From positions 3,600,001 through 3,664,000 of the forward strand of contig NZ_CP117425.1 in NCBI RefSeq assembly GCF_030687295.1: DNA of 64,000 nt, written 5' to 3'. Made by a program: the position numbers and the translations under genes. Below are positions 42,304 to 51,657 of this stretch, in pieces (position 1 is the first letter of the stretch; the number at the start of each line of letters is the position of its first letter). The DNA comes from Pseudomonas beijingensis (GTDB taxonomy: Bacteria; Pseudomonadota; Gammaproteobacteria; Pseudomonadales; Pseudomonadaceae). The notes under the pieces are model-generated. The model made no database searches. It saw only the letters and a list, made by a program, of their open reading frames with translations, and was not told the origin of the DNA.

Positions 42304-42729
42304 ATGCGATTTATGGTGATCGTCAAGGCCAGCCCGGAGTCGGAAGCCGGAGAAATGCCCAGCGAGGAACTGCTGGCCGCCATGGGCGCCTACAACGAAG
42401 AATTGGTCAAGGCCGGGGTGATGCTCGCCGGTGAAGGCCTGCATCCCAGTGCCGAGGGCGTGCGTGTACAGTTTTCCGGCAAGCACCGGACTGTCGTCGA
42501 TGGGCCCTTTGCTGAAACCAAGGAGCTGATCGCCGGCTTCTGGATCTTCAAAGTCCAGTCATTGCAGGAGGCCATCGACTGGGTCAAGCGCTGCCCGAAC
42601 CCGATGGTCAGCGACAGCGAAATCGAAATCCGCCAGATTTTCGAACTCGAAGAGTTCGGCGACTCCTTTACCCCTGAATTGCGCGAGCAGGAAGAACGCT
42701 TGCGGGCGCAGATGGCCGGTCAATCGTGA
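42304..42729 (+). CDS. YciI-related protein (DGPF domain)
   Basis: 141 residues from the ATG at 42304. The family signature DGPFAETKELIAGFWIF is at about 60-76, and the ferredoxin-like fold has the conserved N-terminal MRFMVIVKASPESEAG. YciI-type proteins are small, widespread and of uncertain function; many sit beside sigma-70-like ECF genes, but none is here. It is followed after 24 bp by a VOC protein, as often seen for this family. Confidence 0.88.
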   Translation: MRFMVIVKASPESEAGEMPSEELLAAMGAYNEELVKAGVMLAGEGLHPSAEGVRVQFSGKHRTVVDGPFAETKELIAGFWIFKVQSLQEAIDWVKRCPNPMVSDSEIEIRQIFELEEFGDSFTPELREQEERLRAQMAGQS

Positions 42730-42752
42730 AACCGACGACAGGAGAACCCACC

Positions 42753-43166
42753 ATGAGAATCATCCCTTACCTGACCTTCAACGGCCGCTGCAAGGAAGCC
42801 TTTGCGTTTTACAAGGAGGTGCTTGGCGGCGATCTGTTTTCCATGTCCTTTGCCGAGGCGCCTGAAGACGTCGGTATGCCCAAGGATCCGGACCTGATCA
42901 TGCACGCCTGCCTGACCGTGGGCAGTTTCAGCCTGATGGCGTCCGACTGCCCGCCGGGTCAGCCGTATAGCAAACCCCAAGGCGTGTCGATTTCCCTCAA
43001 TGTCGGCAGCGTGGAGGAGGCCGAGCGGCTGTTCGAGCGCTTGAGTGAGAAAGGTCACGTGCAGATGGGTTTGGAGGAGACCTTCTGGGCGGAACGCTTT
43101 GGCATGTTCGAAGACCGTTTCGGGATTGCCTGGATGGTCAATTGCGAGGGGGCGAAACAAGCCTGA
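42753..43166 (+). CDS. VOC-family protein (PhnB-like glyoxalase fold)
   Basis: 137 residues from the ATG at 42753 (AGGAG eight bases upstream; the GTG at 42726 overlaps the previous gene). RIIPYLTFNGRCKEAFAFYKEVLGGDLF is the PhnB/3-demethylubiquinone-type opening, with GMFEDRFGIAWMVN near the end. Function unknown: such proteins bind small molecules or act as glyoxalases or dioxygenases. Paired with the YciI gene. Confidence 0.88.
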   Translation: MRIIPYLTFNGRCKEAFAFYKEVLGGDLFSMSFAEAPEDVGMPKDPDLIMHACLTVGSFSLMASDCPPGQPYSKPQGVSISLNVGSVEEAERLFERLSEKGHVQMGLEETFWAERFGMFEDRFGIAWMVNCEGAKQA

Positions 43167-43345
43167 CGGTGCCTCGGTCGCGATGCGGTGTCTGGCCCTT
43201 GGCAGCGCTCGCGACACTCTTCATTTCCTGCCCCCTGGATTGGCGATTCTGCCGAGCACGCTCGCCAGGGCTTGCCTCCGTCGTGTGAACCTTGCGCCGA
43301 TACTGCGTTCACTTATTAAGTTGCCGCTTTATGTGACCCATATGA

Positions 43346-43443
43346 CCCCTGTGGGAGCGAGCTTGCTCGCGATGGCGGTGGATCAGTTACAAGGCTAGCG
43401 ACTGACACTCCGCTATCGCGAGCAAGCTCGCTCCCACAGGGGG
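43346..43443. repeat. REP pair (inverted)
   Basis: GTGGGAGCGAGCTTGCTCGC at 43351-43370 and GCGAGCAAGCTCGCTCCCAC at 43419-43438 face each other. They lie in the 324-bp gap after the VOC gene, in which I see no other feature. Confidence 0.88.
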
Positions 43444-43490
43444 CCTGTCTGCGTCTGGCGGCTGCTTCCCAGTGCCGATAAGGACTTCGC

Positions 43491-45233
43491 ATGCATCCAA
43501 CCTCGTCCACATTTCCCTTGCACACCACCGTCGAACGCGAACTTAGCCTGCGTGCGGTCAGTACGGGGATCGTCCTTGGTATCCTGCTGACGCCTTCCAA
43601 TGTCTATGCCGGGTTGAAGATCGGTTGGTCGTTCAATATGTCGATCATCGCCTTGCTGATCGGCTATGGCATCTGGCAAGGCTTGGCCAGTCGATCGGTG
43701 GGGCGACTGCCCTGGACGCTGCACGAAAGCAATATCAACCAGACCGTAGCCTCTGCCGCTGCGTCGATCATTTCCGGTGGGCTGGTCGCGCCCATCCCGG
43801 CCTACACCTTGCTGACCGGCCAGCAGTTGGAGGCCATTCCCATGGTGGCCTGGGTTTTTTCGGTGAGTTTCCTGGGGATCTGGATTGCCTGGTACCTGCG
43901 CCCCTCACTGCTCAATGACAAGGCGCTGAAATTTCCCGAAGGCATGGCAACCCTGGAAACGCTGCTGCACATCTACAACCACGGCCACGAAGCCGCGACG
44001 CGTTTGAAGGTGCTGCTCAGCGCCGCCTTGCTGTCCGGGCTGGTCAAGGCGGTCGACACCTTCATGTGGGCCATCCCGCGCTGGTCTCCGAGCGCTCAAC
44101 TGGAACGCCTGACCTTCACCGCTGACCCGTCGCTGCTGTTGGTGGGGTTTGGCGGCATCATCGGTATTCGCGTGGGCCTGACTCTGCTGCTCGGCGCCTT
44201 GCTGGCGTGGGGCGGGTTGGCGCCGTGGCTGCTGGAGCAAGGCCTGGTGCAGTTGCCGAGCGGCAGCAGCGGCCCGCAGTTCGCGGCGCTGGTGGAGTGG
44301 TTGCTCTGGCCGGGGGTGAGCCTGATGGTCTGCTCGACCTTGGCCTCATTGGCGATTCGCTTGTGGGCCTTGCACCGGTCGACCAAGGCGGGCGGCGGGG
44401 CGATCTGGACGGTCCCAAAGCCTGGGCCTGCCGTCGGTTTCGCGCTGTCGATCATTTTGGTGGTCAGCCTGCAAGTGCTGTTGTTCGGCATCAACCCATG
44501 GATGGCCTTGTTGACCATTCCCTTGGCGATCTGCCTGGCGGCGGTGGCCGCCCGTGTGGTCGGAGCCACGGGCATTCCGCCGATCGGGGCCATTGGGCAA
44601 CTGTCCCAGTTGAGTTTCGGCATCGCCGCCCCGGGCCAAGTACCGATCAATCTGATGAGCGCCAACACCGCTGGTGGTTCGGCCGGGCAGTGCACCGACT
44701 TGATGAACGACTTCAAGGTCGGCCGGGCGATTGGTGCCACGCCGCGCAAGCAGTTGATCGCCCAGACCCTGGGGATTTTCGTCGGCAGCATCGTCGGCGT
44801 GCTGGCCTATCTGGCCCTGATCCCGGACCCGCAAACCATGCTGCTCACCGAAGAGTGGCCGGCCCCGGCGGTCGCCACCTGGAAGGCCGTGGCGCAAACA
44901 CTGACCCTGGGCCTGGATTCATTATCAGCGAGCATTCGCTGGGCGATTTTCATCGGCGGCCTGGTCGGTTTGTTGTTGGGGATCCTCGACAGCCTGCTGC
45001 CGGCGCATCGGGCCCGCTATCTGCCAAGCACGGCGGCCTTGGGACTGGCCTTCGTCTTGCCGGCCTCGGTGTCCCTGATGATGGCCCTCGGTGCGGTGCT
45101 CACGTGGCTGGTGAGCTGTCGCTGGCCGAGCCTCACCGAACGCTTCGCCATTACCGCGGCGGCGGGGTTGATTGCCGGGGAGAGCATTACCGGGGTAGGG
45201 GCGTCGTTGTGGCAGATGCTGGGGAATGGGTGA
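43491..45233 (+). CDS. OPT-family oligopeptide/metal-chelate transporter
   Basis: 580 residues, nearly all membrane (about 14 hydrophobic segments). The conserved OPT motifs appear: SNVYAGLKIGWSFNMSIIALLIGYG, LHESNINQTVASAAASI and FPEGMATLETLLH. These proteins move oligopeptides or peptide-metal chelates by proton coupling; bacterial members are often uncharacterised. Convergent with the following LysR gene. Confidence 0.9.
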   Translation: MHPTSSTFPLHTTVERELSLRAVSTGIVLGILLTPSNVYAGLKIGWSFNMSIIALLIGYGIWQGLASRSVGRLPWTLHESNINQTVASAAASIISGGLVAPIPAYTLLTGQQLEAIPMVAWVFSVSFLGIWIAWYLRPSLLNDKALKFPEGMATLETLLHIYNHGHEAATRLKVLLSAALLSGLVKAVDTFMWAIPRWSPSAQLERLTFTADPSLLLVGFGGIIGIRVGLTLLLGALLAWGGLAPWLLEQGLVQLPSGSSGPQFAALVEWLLWPGVSLMVCSTLASLAIRLWALHRSTKAGGGAIWTVPKPGPAVGFALSIILVVSLQVLLFGINPWMALLTIPLAICLAAVAARVVGATGIPPIGAIGQLSQLSFGIAAPGQVPINLMSANTAGGSAGQCTDLMNDFKVGRAIGATPRKQLIAQTLGIFVGSIVGVLAYLALIPDPQTMLLTEEWPAPAVATWKAVAQTLTLGLDSLSASIRWAIFIGGLVGLLLGILDSLLPAHRARYLPSTAALGLAFVLPASVSLMMALGAVLTWLVSCRWPSLTERFAITAAAGLIAGESITGVGASLWQMLGNG

Positions 45234-45240
45234 GGCGACC

Positions 45241-46143
45241 TCAGTTATCGGGAAACGGCAACGACAGAAGCCAAGTGCTAAAGGCCTTCAGCGCCGGTAG
45301 ATGTTGGTATCGGCTCGCATAGACCAGGTAGTAGCTGCGCCCACTTTCCATCGGTTCGAACAACGCAACCAGGTCGCCGCTCTTCAGTTCATCCTGCACC
45401 AGGATCTGCGGAACCAGCCCGATTCCAATTCCCGCTGATACGGCTTGGATAAGGTGGGCCGTGAGTTCGAAGCTCGGGCCTGATCGCATGTTGCGGTGGT
45501 CGACGTTGTGCTTGTCGAACCAGTCCGACCAGACACCTGGCCTTGAGACGACGTTCAACAAGGCATGCTCGGCAACGTTTGCCGGCGACATGGCCCGGTA
45601 CTCGGGCAGCGCGGTCGGACTGGCGATCACCACCAGCTTTTCCGTGAGCAACTGATGGGAAACGTAGCCGGGCCATTCCCCCGAGCCTGCGCAGATGATT
45701 GCGTTCATGTCATGGGTGGAGGATTGAACGTCTTCGCGGATGATCCTCGAATGTATGTGCACCAGCAGGTCCGGGTGCTTGGCATAGAACTCATGCATCC
45801 GTGGCAGCAGCCATTTGGAACCGAGGGTTGGCAGGACGGCCAGGTTCAAGGGGCCGCTGTCGTTCTTGTAGGCGATGGCCTGCAACGTTGCGCTTCGAAT
45901 ACGCCCCAGCGCGGCCGCCAGCTCGTGCTGATACAGCGCGCCCGCCGCGGTCAATTCAATCTTGCGGCCTTCACGGCGGAAGAGTTCGATTTCAAGTTGC
46001 GCCTCCAGGGTTTGTACCTGTCGACTGACGGCGCTCTGGGTCAATGCCAGCTCTTCCGCGGCCTTGGTGAAGCTGCAATGGCGCGCGGCGGCCTCAAAGG
46101 CAACCAGCAGTGACATCGAGGGTGTCAGGCGTCTAGGGTTCAT
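45241..46143 (-). CDS. LysR-family regulator (GcvA/AmpR-like), divergent from the YdiJ-type gene
   Basis: 300 residues. Helix-turn-helix TKAAEELALTQSAVSRQVQTLE at about 25-46, and a GcvA-like effector domain. The gene is divergent from the FAD/Fe-S dehydrogenase at 46301 with 157 bp between, so it likely controls it. It ends 7 bp from the OPT gene end. Confidence 0.88.
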   Translation of the reverse strand: MNPRRLTPSMSLLVAFEAAARHCSFTKAAEELALTQSAVSRQVQTLEAQLEIELFRREGRKIELTAAGALYQHELAAALGRIRSATLQAIAYKNDSGPLNLAVLPTLGSKWLLPRMHEFYAKHPDLLVHIHSRIIREDVQSSTHDMNAIICAGSGEWPGYVSHQLLTEKLVVIASPTALPEYRAMSPANVAEHALLNVVSRPGVWSDWFDKHNVDHRNMRSGPSFELTAHLIQAVSAGIGIGLVPQILVQDELKSGDLVALFEPMESGRSYYLVYASRYQHLPALKAFSTWLLSLPFPDN

Positions 46144-46300
46144 TCATAAAGCTCATGCAAAGCCAGCAGGAATTACGTTTGCTCCCACCGTGAAGGGAGG
46201 CAAGAATCATGAAAACCTTGTGCAACTGCTCGATGCGTCTTGTGCCGAGCATACGTAATGTGAATGCATAGATTAGCTTCTCAGCCTGTAGGAATACATC

Positions 46301-49300
46301 ATGATTGCCCGGTTAACGCCTCCTGATCCCCAGAAAGCGACCTATGACGCTTTTCTAAACGCGCTCCAAGTGGCGGGGTTTCGAGGCGAGATTGCCCGCG
46401 ACCATGGCGACCGGACGGTTTTGGCCACCGACAATTCCATCTACCAGCGCCTGCCCCAAGCGGCAGTGTTTCCCCTGGATGAACAGGACGTGACGATCCT
46501 GGCGCGCCTGGCCGCCGAACCCGTACACCGTGCAGTCGTGCTCACGCCGCGTGGTGGTGGCACCGGCACCAATGGGCAATCGCTCACCGACGGCGTGGTG
46601 GTCGATCTTTCCCGTCACCTGAACAACATCCTGGAAATCAACGTCGAGGAACGCTGGGCCAGGGTGCAGAGCGGTGTGGTCAAGGACCAGCTGAACGCAG
46701 CGCTCAAGCCCTACGGTTTGTTCTTCGCCCCCGAACTCTCGACGTCGAATCGCGCCACCATTGGCGGCATGATCAACACGGACGCCAGTGGCCAGGGGAG
46801 CTGCACCTACGGCAAGACGCGCGATCATGTGCTTGAGCTTTCGACGGTATTGCTGGGCGGTGAGCGTCTCACCAGCTCAGCGGTCGACGCGGCGCTGTTG
46901 CCGGCGCTGCTCAACCGCGAGGATCGGGTGGGCGAGGTCTACACGTGCGCGGTGGACATCGCCGATACTCACGCCGAGCTGATCAGGGACACCTTTCCGA
47001 AACTCAACCGCTGCCTGACCGGTTATGACTTGGCCCATCTACGCGAACCCGATGGGCGCTTCAATCTGAACAGCGTTCTTTGCGGCTCCGAAGGGTCCCT
47101 GGGCTTCATCGTCGAAGCCAAATTAAATGTTCTGCCCATCCCGAAATATTCCATCCTGGTGAACGTGCGTTACGCCGGGTTCATGGACGCCCTGCGTGAT
47201 GCCAAGGCGTTGATGGCCATGAAGCCGCTGTCGATCGAGACCGTGGATTCAAAAGTGCTGATGCTGGCGATGAAGGACATTGTCTGGCACGGCGTCGCCG
47301 AGTACTTCCCTGAAGACCCTGCCACGCCGACGCTGGGGATCAACCTCATTGAGTTCAGCGGGGATGACGAAGCGGCGGTTCAGCAGCAGGTTCATGAGTT
47401 CGTCCTGCACCTGCAGCGTGATGCTTCCGTTGTCCGCTTGGGCCACACCCTGGCGATCGGCGCCGATGCGCTCAAGCGTGTCTATGCGATGCGCAAGCGC
47501 GCCGTGGGGTTATTGGGCAACGTCAAGGGCGAGGCCAGGCCCCAGCCCTTTGTCGAAGACACCGCGGTTCCACCTGAACACCTGGCGGACTTCATCCAGG
47601 CGTTCCGTGCGCTGCTCGATAGCCATGACTTGCAGTACGGCATGTTCGGTCACGTCGACGCCGGCGTCCTGCATGTGCGTCCGATCCTCGACATGAAGGA
47701 TCCTGTTCAGGCCGCATTGATCCGGCCGATTTCCGATGCGGTCGCAGCTTTGACGCAGCAGTATGGCGGATTGTTGTGGGGCGAGCACGGCAAGGGGCTG
47801 AGGTCGCAATACGTGCCCGATTACTTCGGTGATTTGTACCCCGCGCTGCAAGCGTTGAAGGCGGCTTTCGATCCCTTCAACCAACTCAACCCGGGCAAGA
47901 TCGCCACCCCGAATACGGTCCCCGATGCTCGACTGACCCGCGTCGATGAAGTGGAAATGCGCGGTGCCCTGGACCGGACCATCGATGAACGCGTCTGGCA
48001 AAGTTATGACACGGCGGTTCATTGCAACGGCAATGGCGCGTGCTACAACTTCGATCCGGATGACGCCATGTGCCCGTCCTGGAAGGCGACGCGCAATCGC
48101 ATTCACTCGCCCAAGGGGCGGGCCTCGCTGATCCGGGAATGGCTGAGGTTGCAGGGGGAGCAGGGTGTCGATGTGCTGGCGGCCAGCGATCGGGTTCGAG
48201 GGGCTGGCGGGGCGCAGGGTGTCGCGCGTCGGGCCGTGAATAGCCTGGCCCGGAAGATGGGGCAGCCAGATTTTTCCCATGAGGTCTACGAAGCGATGAC
48301 CGGTTGCCTGGCCTGCAAATCCTGCGCGGGTCAGTGTCCTGTCAAAGTGAATGTGCCGGAGTTCCGCTCGCGTTTCCTTGAGCTTTATCACAGCCGCTAC
48401 CTGCGTCCTCTCAAGGACTACCTGATTGGCTCATTGGAATACACGGTGCCGTATCTCGCCAAAATGCCGCGCCTGTACAACTTCGTGATGAGTGCCCGGC
48501 CGATCCGCTGGGGGCTCGAACGAGTAGCCGGGATGGTCGATAGCCCGCTGCTCAGTTTGGTGGATTTTGCCGCCGTGTGCCGGCGCTGGAACGTGGAGGT
48601 GGCAACCCCTGCACGCCTGGAAACGCTTAGCGCTGAGCAGCGGGAGAAAAGCGTCATCCTCGTTCAGGACGCGTTTACCCGTTTTTTTGAAACGCCATTG
48701 CTTGTTGACTGGGTGGATCTGATTTCGAGACTGGGCTACAAGGTTTTCCTGGCCCCGTACGCGCCCAATGGCAAACCGCTTCAGGTCCAGGGTTTCCTGA
48801 AGGCGTTTGAGAAGGCTGCCAGCTTCAATGGCCAGTCCTTGCTCAGCCTTCAGCAGTACGGGATTCCATTGGTGGGACTCGACCCGGCGATGACCCTGGT
48901 CTATCGACAGGAGTACGCCAAGACCCTGGAAACCGGTAACGCTCCCCAGGTGATGCTTGCGCAGGAGTGGTTGATTGATGCGCTGCCGGAACATGCAGTT
49001 GTGGAGGCGAGCGAGCCTTATCACTTTCTGCCGCATTGTACGGAGAAAACCAACGAGCCGGGCAGCATCGGGCAATGGCAGAAGATTTTCCAACGCGTGG
49101 GCCTGACGCTTCAAGTGCAAGCCAGCGGCTGTTGCGGGATGTCGGGCACCTATGGGCATGAAACGCGAAATGCTGGAACGTCTGACACGATCTATGGACA
49201 GTCCTGGAAGCCGCTCCTGCAGAAATTCAATCAGTCGGGCAGGGTGATTGCCGATGGGTATTCCTGCCGCAGCCAGGTGAAGCGGCAAGAGGGTGTGGCG

Positions 49301-49363
49301 GTGCTTCATCCATTGCAGGTGCTGTTGGCGCGAGTGAAAGCGGTGTCACTCGAACGCGGATAG
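46301..49363 (+). CDS. FAD- and Fe-S-dependent D-2-hydroxyacid dehydrogenase (YdiJ/D2HGDH-like)
   Basis: 1020 residues, matching the two-domain YdiJ type. N-terminal FAD_binding_4 domain (about 50-240) with the PRGGGTGTNGQSLTDGVVVD motif and IGGMINTDASGQGSC; FAD-linked oxidase C-terminal part (about 290-560) with FGHVDAGVLHVRP; an intermediate segment HCNGNGACYNFDPDDAMCPSW; a Fe-S segment GCLACKSCAGQCPV at about 668; and a C-terminal CCG-type domain with GCCGMSGTYGHE near 943. E. coli YdiJ is a D-2-hydroxyglutarate dehydrogenase. The substrate here is probably D-2-hydroxyglutarate or D-lactate-like; LysR control suggests induction. Confidence 0.9.
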   Translation: MIARLTPPDPQKATYDAFLNALQVAGFRGEIARDHGDRTVLATDNSIYQRLPQAAVFPLDEQDVTILARLAAEPVHRAVVLTPRGGGTGTNGQSLTDGVVVDLSRHLNNILEINVEERWARVQSGVVKDQLNAALKPYGLFFAPELSTSNRATIGGMINTDASGQGSCTYGKTRDHVLELSTVLLGGERLTSSAVDAALLPALLNREDRVGEVYTCAVDIADTHAELIRDTFPKLNRCLTGYDLAHLREPDGRFNLNSVLCGSEGSLGFIVEAKLNVLPIPKYSILVNVRYAGFMDALRDAKALMAMKPLSIETVDSKVLMLAMKDIVWHGVAEYFPEDPATPTLGINLIEFSGDDEAAVQQQVHEFVLHLQRDASVVRLGHTLAIGADALKRVYAMRKRAVGLLGNVKGEARPQPFVEDTAVPPEHLADFIQAFRALLDSHDLQYGMFGHVDAGVLHVRPILDMKDPVQAALIRPISDAVAALTQQYGGLLWGEHGKGLRSQYVPDYFGDLYPALQALKAAFDPFNQLNPGKIATPNTVPDARLTRVDEVEMRGALDRTIDERVWQSYDTAVHCNGNGACYNFDPDDAMCPSWKATRNRIHSPKGRASLIREWLRLQGEQGVDVLAASDRVRGAGGAQGVARRAVNSLARKMGQPDFSHEVYEAMTGCLACKSCAGQCPVKVNVPEFRSRFLELYHSRYLRPLKDYLIGSLEYTVPYLAKMPRLYNFVMSARPIRWGLERVAGMVDSPLLSLVDFAAVCRRWNVEVATPARLETLSAEQREKSVILVQDAFTRFFETPLLVDWVDLISRLGYKVFLAPYAPNGKPLQVQGFLKAFEKAASFNGQSLLSLQQYGIPLVGLDPAMTLVYRQEYAKTLETGNAPQVMLAQEWLIDALPEHAVVEASEPYHFLPHCTEKTNEPGSIGQWQKIFQRVGLTLQVQASGCCGMSGTYGHETRNAGTSDTIYGQSWKPLLQKFNQSGRVIADGYSCRSQVKRQEGVAVLHPLQVLLARVKAVSLERG

Positions 49364-49380
49364 GTGCGAGTGACAAACCC

Positions 49381-49516
49381 GTGGCGAGGGAGCTTGCTCC
49401 CGCTGGGCTCTGTAGGAGCTGGCGAAGCCTGCGATCTTTTGATCTTTTGATCTTTCGCTTGAAATTCAAGTGTCAGGGGGAAGATCGCAGCCTCGCTTCG
49501 CTCGACAGCTCCTACA
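49381..49516. repeat. Two further intergenic repeats, one enclosing a GATCTTTT array
   Basis: GTGGCGAGGGAGCTTGCTCC at 49381-49400 is a second palindrome family. CTGTAGGAGCTGGCGAAGCC (49410) and its near-inverse ending CGACAGCTCCTACA (about 49503-49516) form a separate large hairpin, with GATCTTTT repeated around 49433-49455 in between. The 164-bp gap holds nothing else. Confidence 0.7.
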
Positions 49517-49527
49517 CATTCGTACGT

Positions 49528-50340
49528 TCAAAATGAAGCAGGGTACGCCGTCTCGTTCAGTACCGTCGCCTTCGAACCAAAGGTCAGGTGGATCAGCTTT
49601 CCGGGCTTTGGGTCCCAGCAAAAGAAGCGTCCGATGGAACGCATTTGCGCGAGATCCACGACGATGACCGATTCCACGGGCATGATCGTTTCGGTCCAGA
49701 ACAACACGTAGAGGTCATCGGCAACGTCGAAATAAGCGCAACGCTCGACATCGGCCATGCCTTTTTCCGCGCCGTTCACGCAGTGCCAGGCCATGGTTTG
49801 CGCGCCGAAATAGACGTGCTCATACCAATCGTCCGCGCTGTAGCGGTACAGCACGCGCTTACCGACCAGGCTGGATGCCTGGAGAATGGGCGAACCACCG
49901 GGCTTGCCATCGACCACGGCGGTGACGAAGTCGGTACGGGTGCGTTTTTCACTCCCACGATTGTAGAAGGCGGAGACCGCCGCCAGCACGTCGCCGGTCT
50001 CGTATTTCCACACCAGCGTGGCCGACTCCTGGTGTTCGGGTTTCAGGAATTCGACGAAGAAAATGCCGGGCCGTACTTCCACCGCTTCGTAGGTTTCCGT
50101 TTCGGATGCGCCGGTGCCTTCGCCCTCGAGGATGGTCCAGGTCAACGTCGTGTCATCGACAAAGTGATGCTCGATCAGCCAGCCGTTTTCGAAGCGAAGG
50201 TTGGCTTTTTTTCCAGCCAGGAATGGGCTCGGTGGGTATTTGTATTCATTGAAACCATCGGCCATTTCTTCCAGGGTTGGCCAGTGTTCTTCTGGCACGA
50301 AAGGCTGGTTCTTCAATGCTTGTTCAATTTGATAGCTCAC
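49528..50340 (-). CDS. moaF: MoaF-family protein of a monoamine-type regulon
   Basis: 270 residues starting at GTG (50340) with AGGA upstream. It matches the MoaF family: an N-terminal beta-barrel part with ANLRFENGWLIEHHF and a C-terminal part with RYSADDWYEHVYFGAQTMAWHCVNGAEKGMADVERC. Databases often call it molybdenum-cofactor protein F, but the name comes from the Klebsiella moaEF operon of the monoamine regulon. Here it lies 125 bp downstream of a FeaR-like regulator on the same strand, fitting the monoamine origin. Its reaction is unknown; two lipocalin-like halves suggest small-molecule binding. Confidence 0.85.
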   Translation of the reverse strand: MSYQIEQALKNQPFVPEEHWPTLEEMADGFNEYKYPPSPFLAGKKANLRFENGWLIEHHFVDDTTLTWTILEGEGTGASETETYEAVEVRPGIFFVEFLKPEHQESATLVWKYETGDVLAAVSAFYNRGSEKRTRTDFVTAVVDGKPGGSPILQASSLVGKRVLYRYSADDWYEHVYFGAQTMAWHCVNGAEKGMADVERCAYFDVADDLYVLFWTETIMPVESVIVVDLAQMRSIGRFFCWDPKPGKLIHLTFGSKATVLNETAYPASF

Positions 50341-50465
50341 AACGCTTCCTCGATTTCACGGCCGGTGCCGATTGAGGTTTCATGCTAGGAGCGGGGGGCT
50401 ATCAATGTCTTGGCGCAGGGTGCCATCGCTTGTGCTGGAGTGACACATTGCCGACAACGCCTAGA

Positions 50466-51431
50466 TCACCTGTATTCGTCTGAATGCTGATAGCGATAGT
50501 CGCGAGGAGAAATGCCGAATCGCGCCTTGAACGCCTTGGAAAAATGGCTGACGTCGTTGAAACCCCAGGCGTAGGCAATGGCGGTGATTTTTTCCTGAGG
50601 GGCAGCCTGACGGATGGCCTCGGCGCAGTGTTGCAGCCGCTGTTCCAGGATGTAGCGTCCCATGGTGGTGTGCTGTTGGGCGAACAACCGGTGCAGGTTC
50701 CTGACCGACGTGCCGATGGCTTCGGCCAGGCGCTCGGGAGACAGTTCGCTGTCGCGCAGATGCCGTTCGATCAGGACTTTTGCCTTGACGAGTTTCTGTG
50801 CCTGGCCACTGGAATGCTCACCGTCGTGCGCGGCGCTGACACCGGGCCGCAACAGCATCAGCAAGGCGTCGAACAACGCTGCGGTTTCTTCCGGTTGAAG
50901 GCTGGCGGCGTCGAACAAGCGCTGGGTCATCAGGCCGGCCATGCTGCCAAGGGCGCTGTTGGCAGCCAAGGGCCGATTGAACAGCAATTGCCGCTGTCCC
51001 AGGCGTTGCCGCAGCGCCTGACGGGGAATGATCAGGGACATCTGGTCGCTCAGGCTATCGAAATAAAAATCGCAGGGCTGGGTGATGTCCAGCAGCACCA
51101 GGTCACCCTTGCCGAGCCGGGCCCTATTGTCAGCCTGGCACATCGATGCACTGCCACCCACTTGTAAGACCAGGTAGAAGAAATCCTTGTCGTCGGCGCG
51201 AATGTCGCTGTGGGCTCGGTGCAGGTGCTGACAGTTGCTGATGATGCGCGAGCCGTCCAGCGCAGGGTGGGGGCCGATCAAGTTTTTCATCGCGCCGGTG
51301 AAACTCGCCAGACCCGGTCCGGCCGGCGGTTCTGCATGAAAGGTGCCGCATTTTTCGCCAAGGTCGTGATGCCAGGCTTCGAACCCCTGGGGGCCCTGGT
51401 AGAGCGGCTCTGCTTGCCAAGCGTTATGCAT
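50466..51431 (-). CDS. AraC-family regulator, FeaR-like
   Basis: 321 residues from the ATG at 51431. An AraC-binding-like N-terminal domain (about 20-190) is followed by the AraC double helix-turn-helix (about 225-320: SPERLAEAIGTSVRNLHRLF, then ITAIAYAWGFNDVSHFSKAFKARFG). FeaR-type proteins activate amine-oxidase genes in response to aromatic amines. Here it lies upstream of moaF on the same strand and divergent from a permease and oxidase operon, and is probably the common activator. Confidence 0.87.
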   Translation of the reverse strand: MHNAWQAEPLYQGPQGFEAWHHDLGEKCGTFHAEPPAGPGLASFTGAMKNLIGPHPALDGSRIISNCQHLHRAHSDIRADDKDFFYLVLQVGGSASMCQADNRARLGKGDLVLLDITQPCDFYFDSLSDQMSLIIPRQALRQRLGQRQLLFNRPLAANSALGSMAGLMTQRLFDAASLQPEETAALFDALLMLLRPGVSAAHDGEHSSGQAQKLVKAKVLIERHLRDSELSPERLAEAIGTSVRNLHRLFAQQHTTMGRYILEQRLQHCAEAIRQAAPQEKITAIAYAWGFNDVSHFSKAFKARFGISPRDYRYQHSDEYR

Positions 51432-51657
51432 CGTGACCTCGGCTGCCGGCTGAGCGCCGGTTTTGTTTTTATGGTTGGATCGACCGTCGGCAGGTTTCCG
51501 GCGATAGAAGCATTTAGTAACAGGCCTGTTGAAAAGGCAAGCATCCGCCCAGCCATGGCAGTGACAGACATGTGCACGACATTCTGAACCATGTCCTTGC
51601 CCGTCCAGAGGGGCGTTTAATGGACGTGTGTTTCTTACTCGGCTGGAGTCTATTCCC

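Noticed and set aside
46301..49363. Glycolate oxidase or lactate dehydrogenase subunit fusion
   Set aside because: The order FAD_binding_4, FAD oxidase C-terminal, Fe-S and CCG domains in one 1020-residue chain is the normal YdiJ layout, so no fusion is needed.
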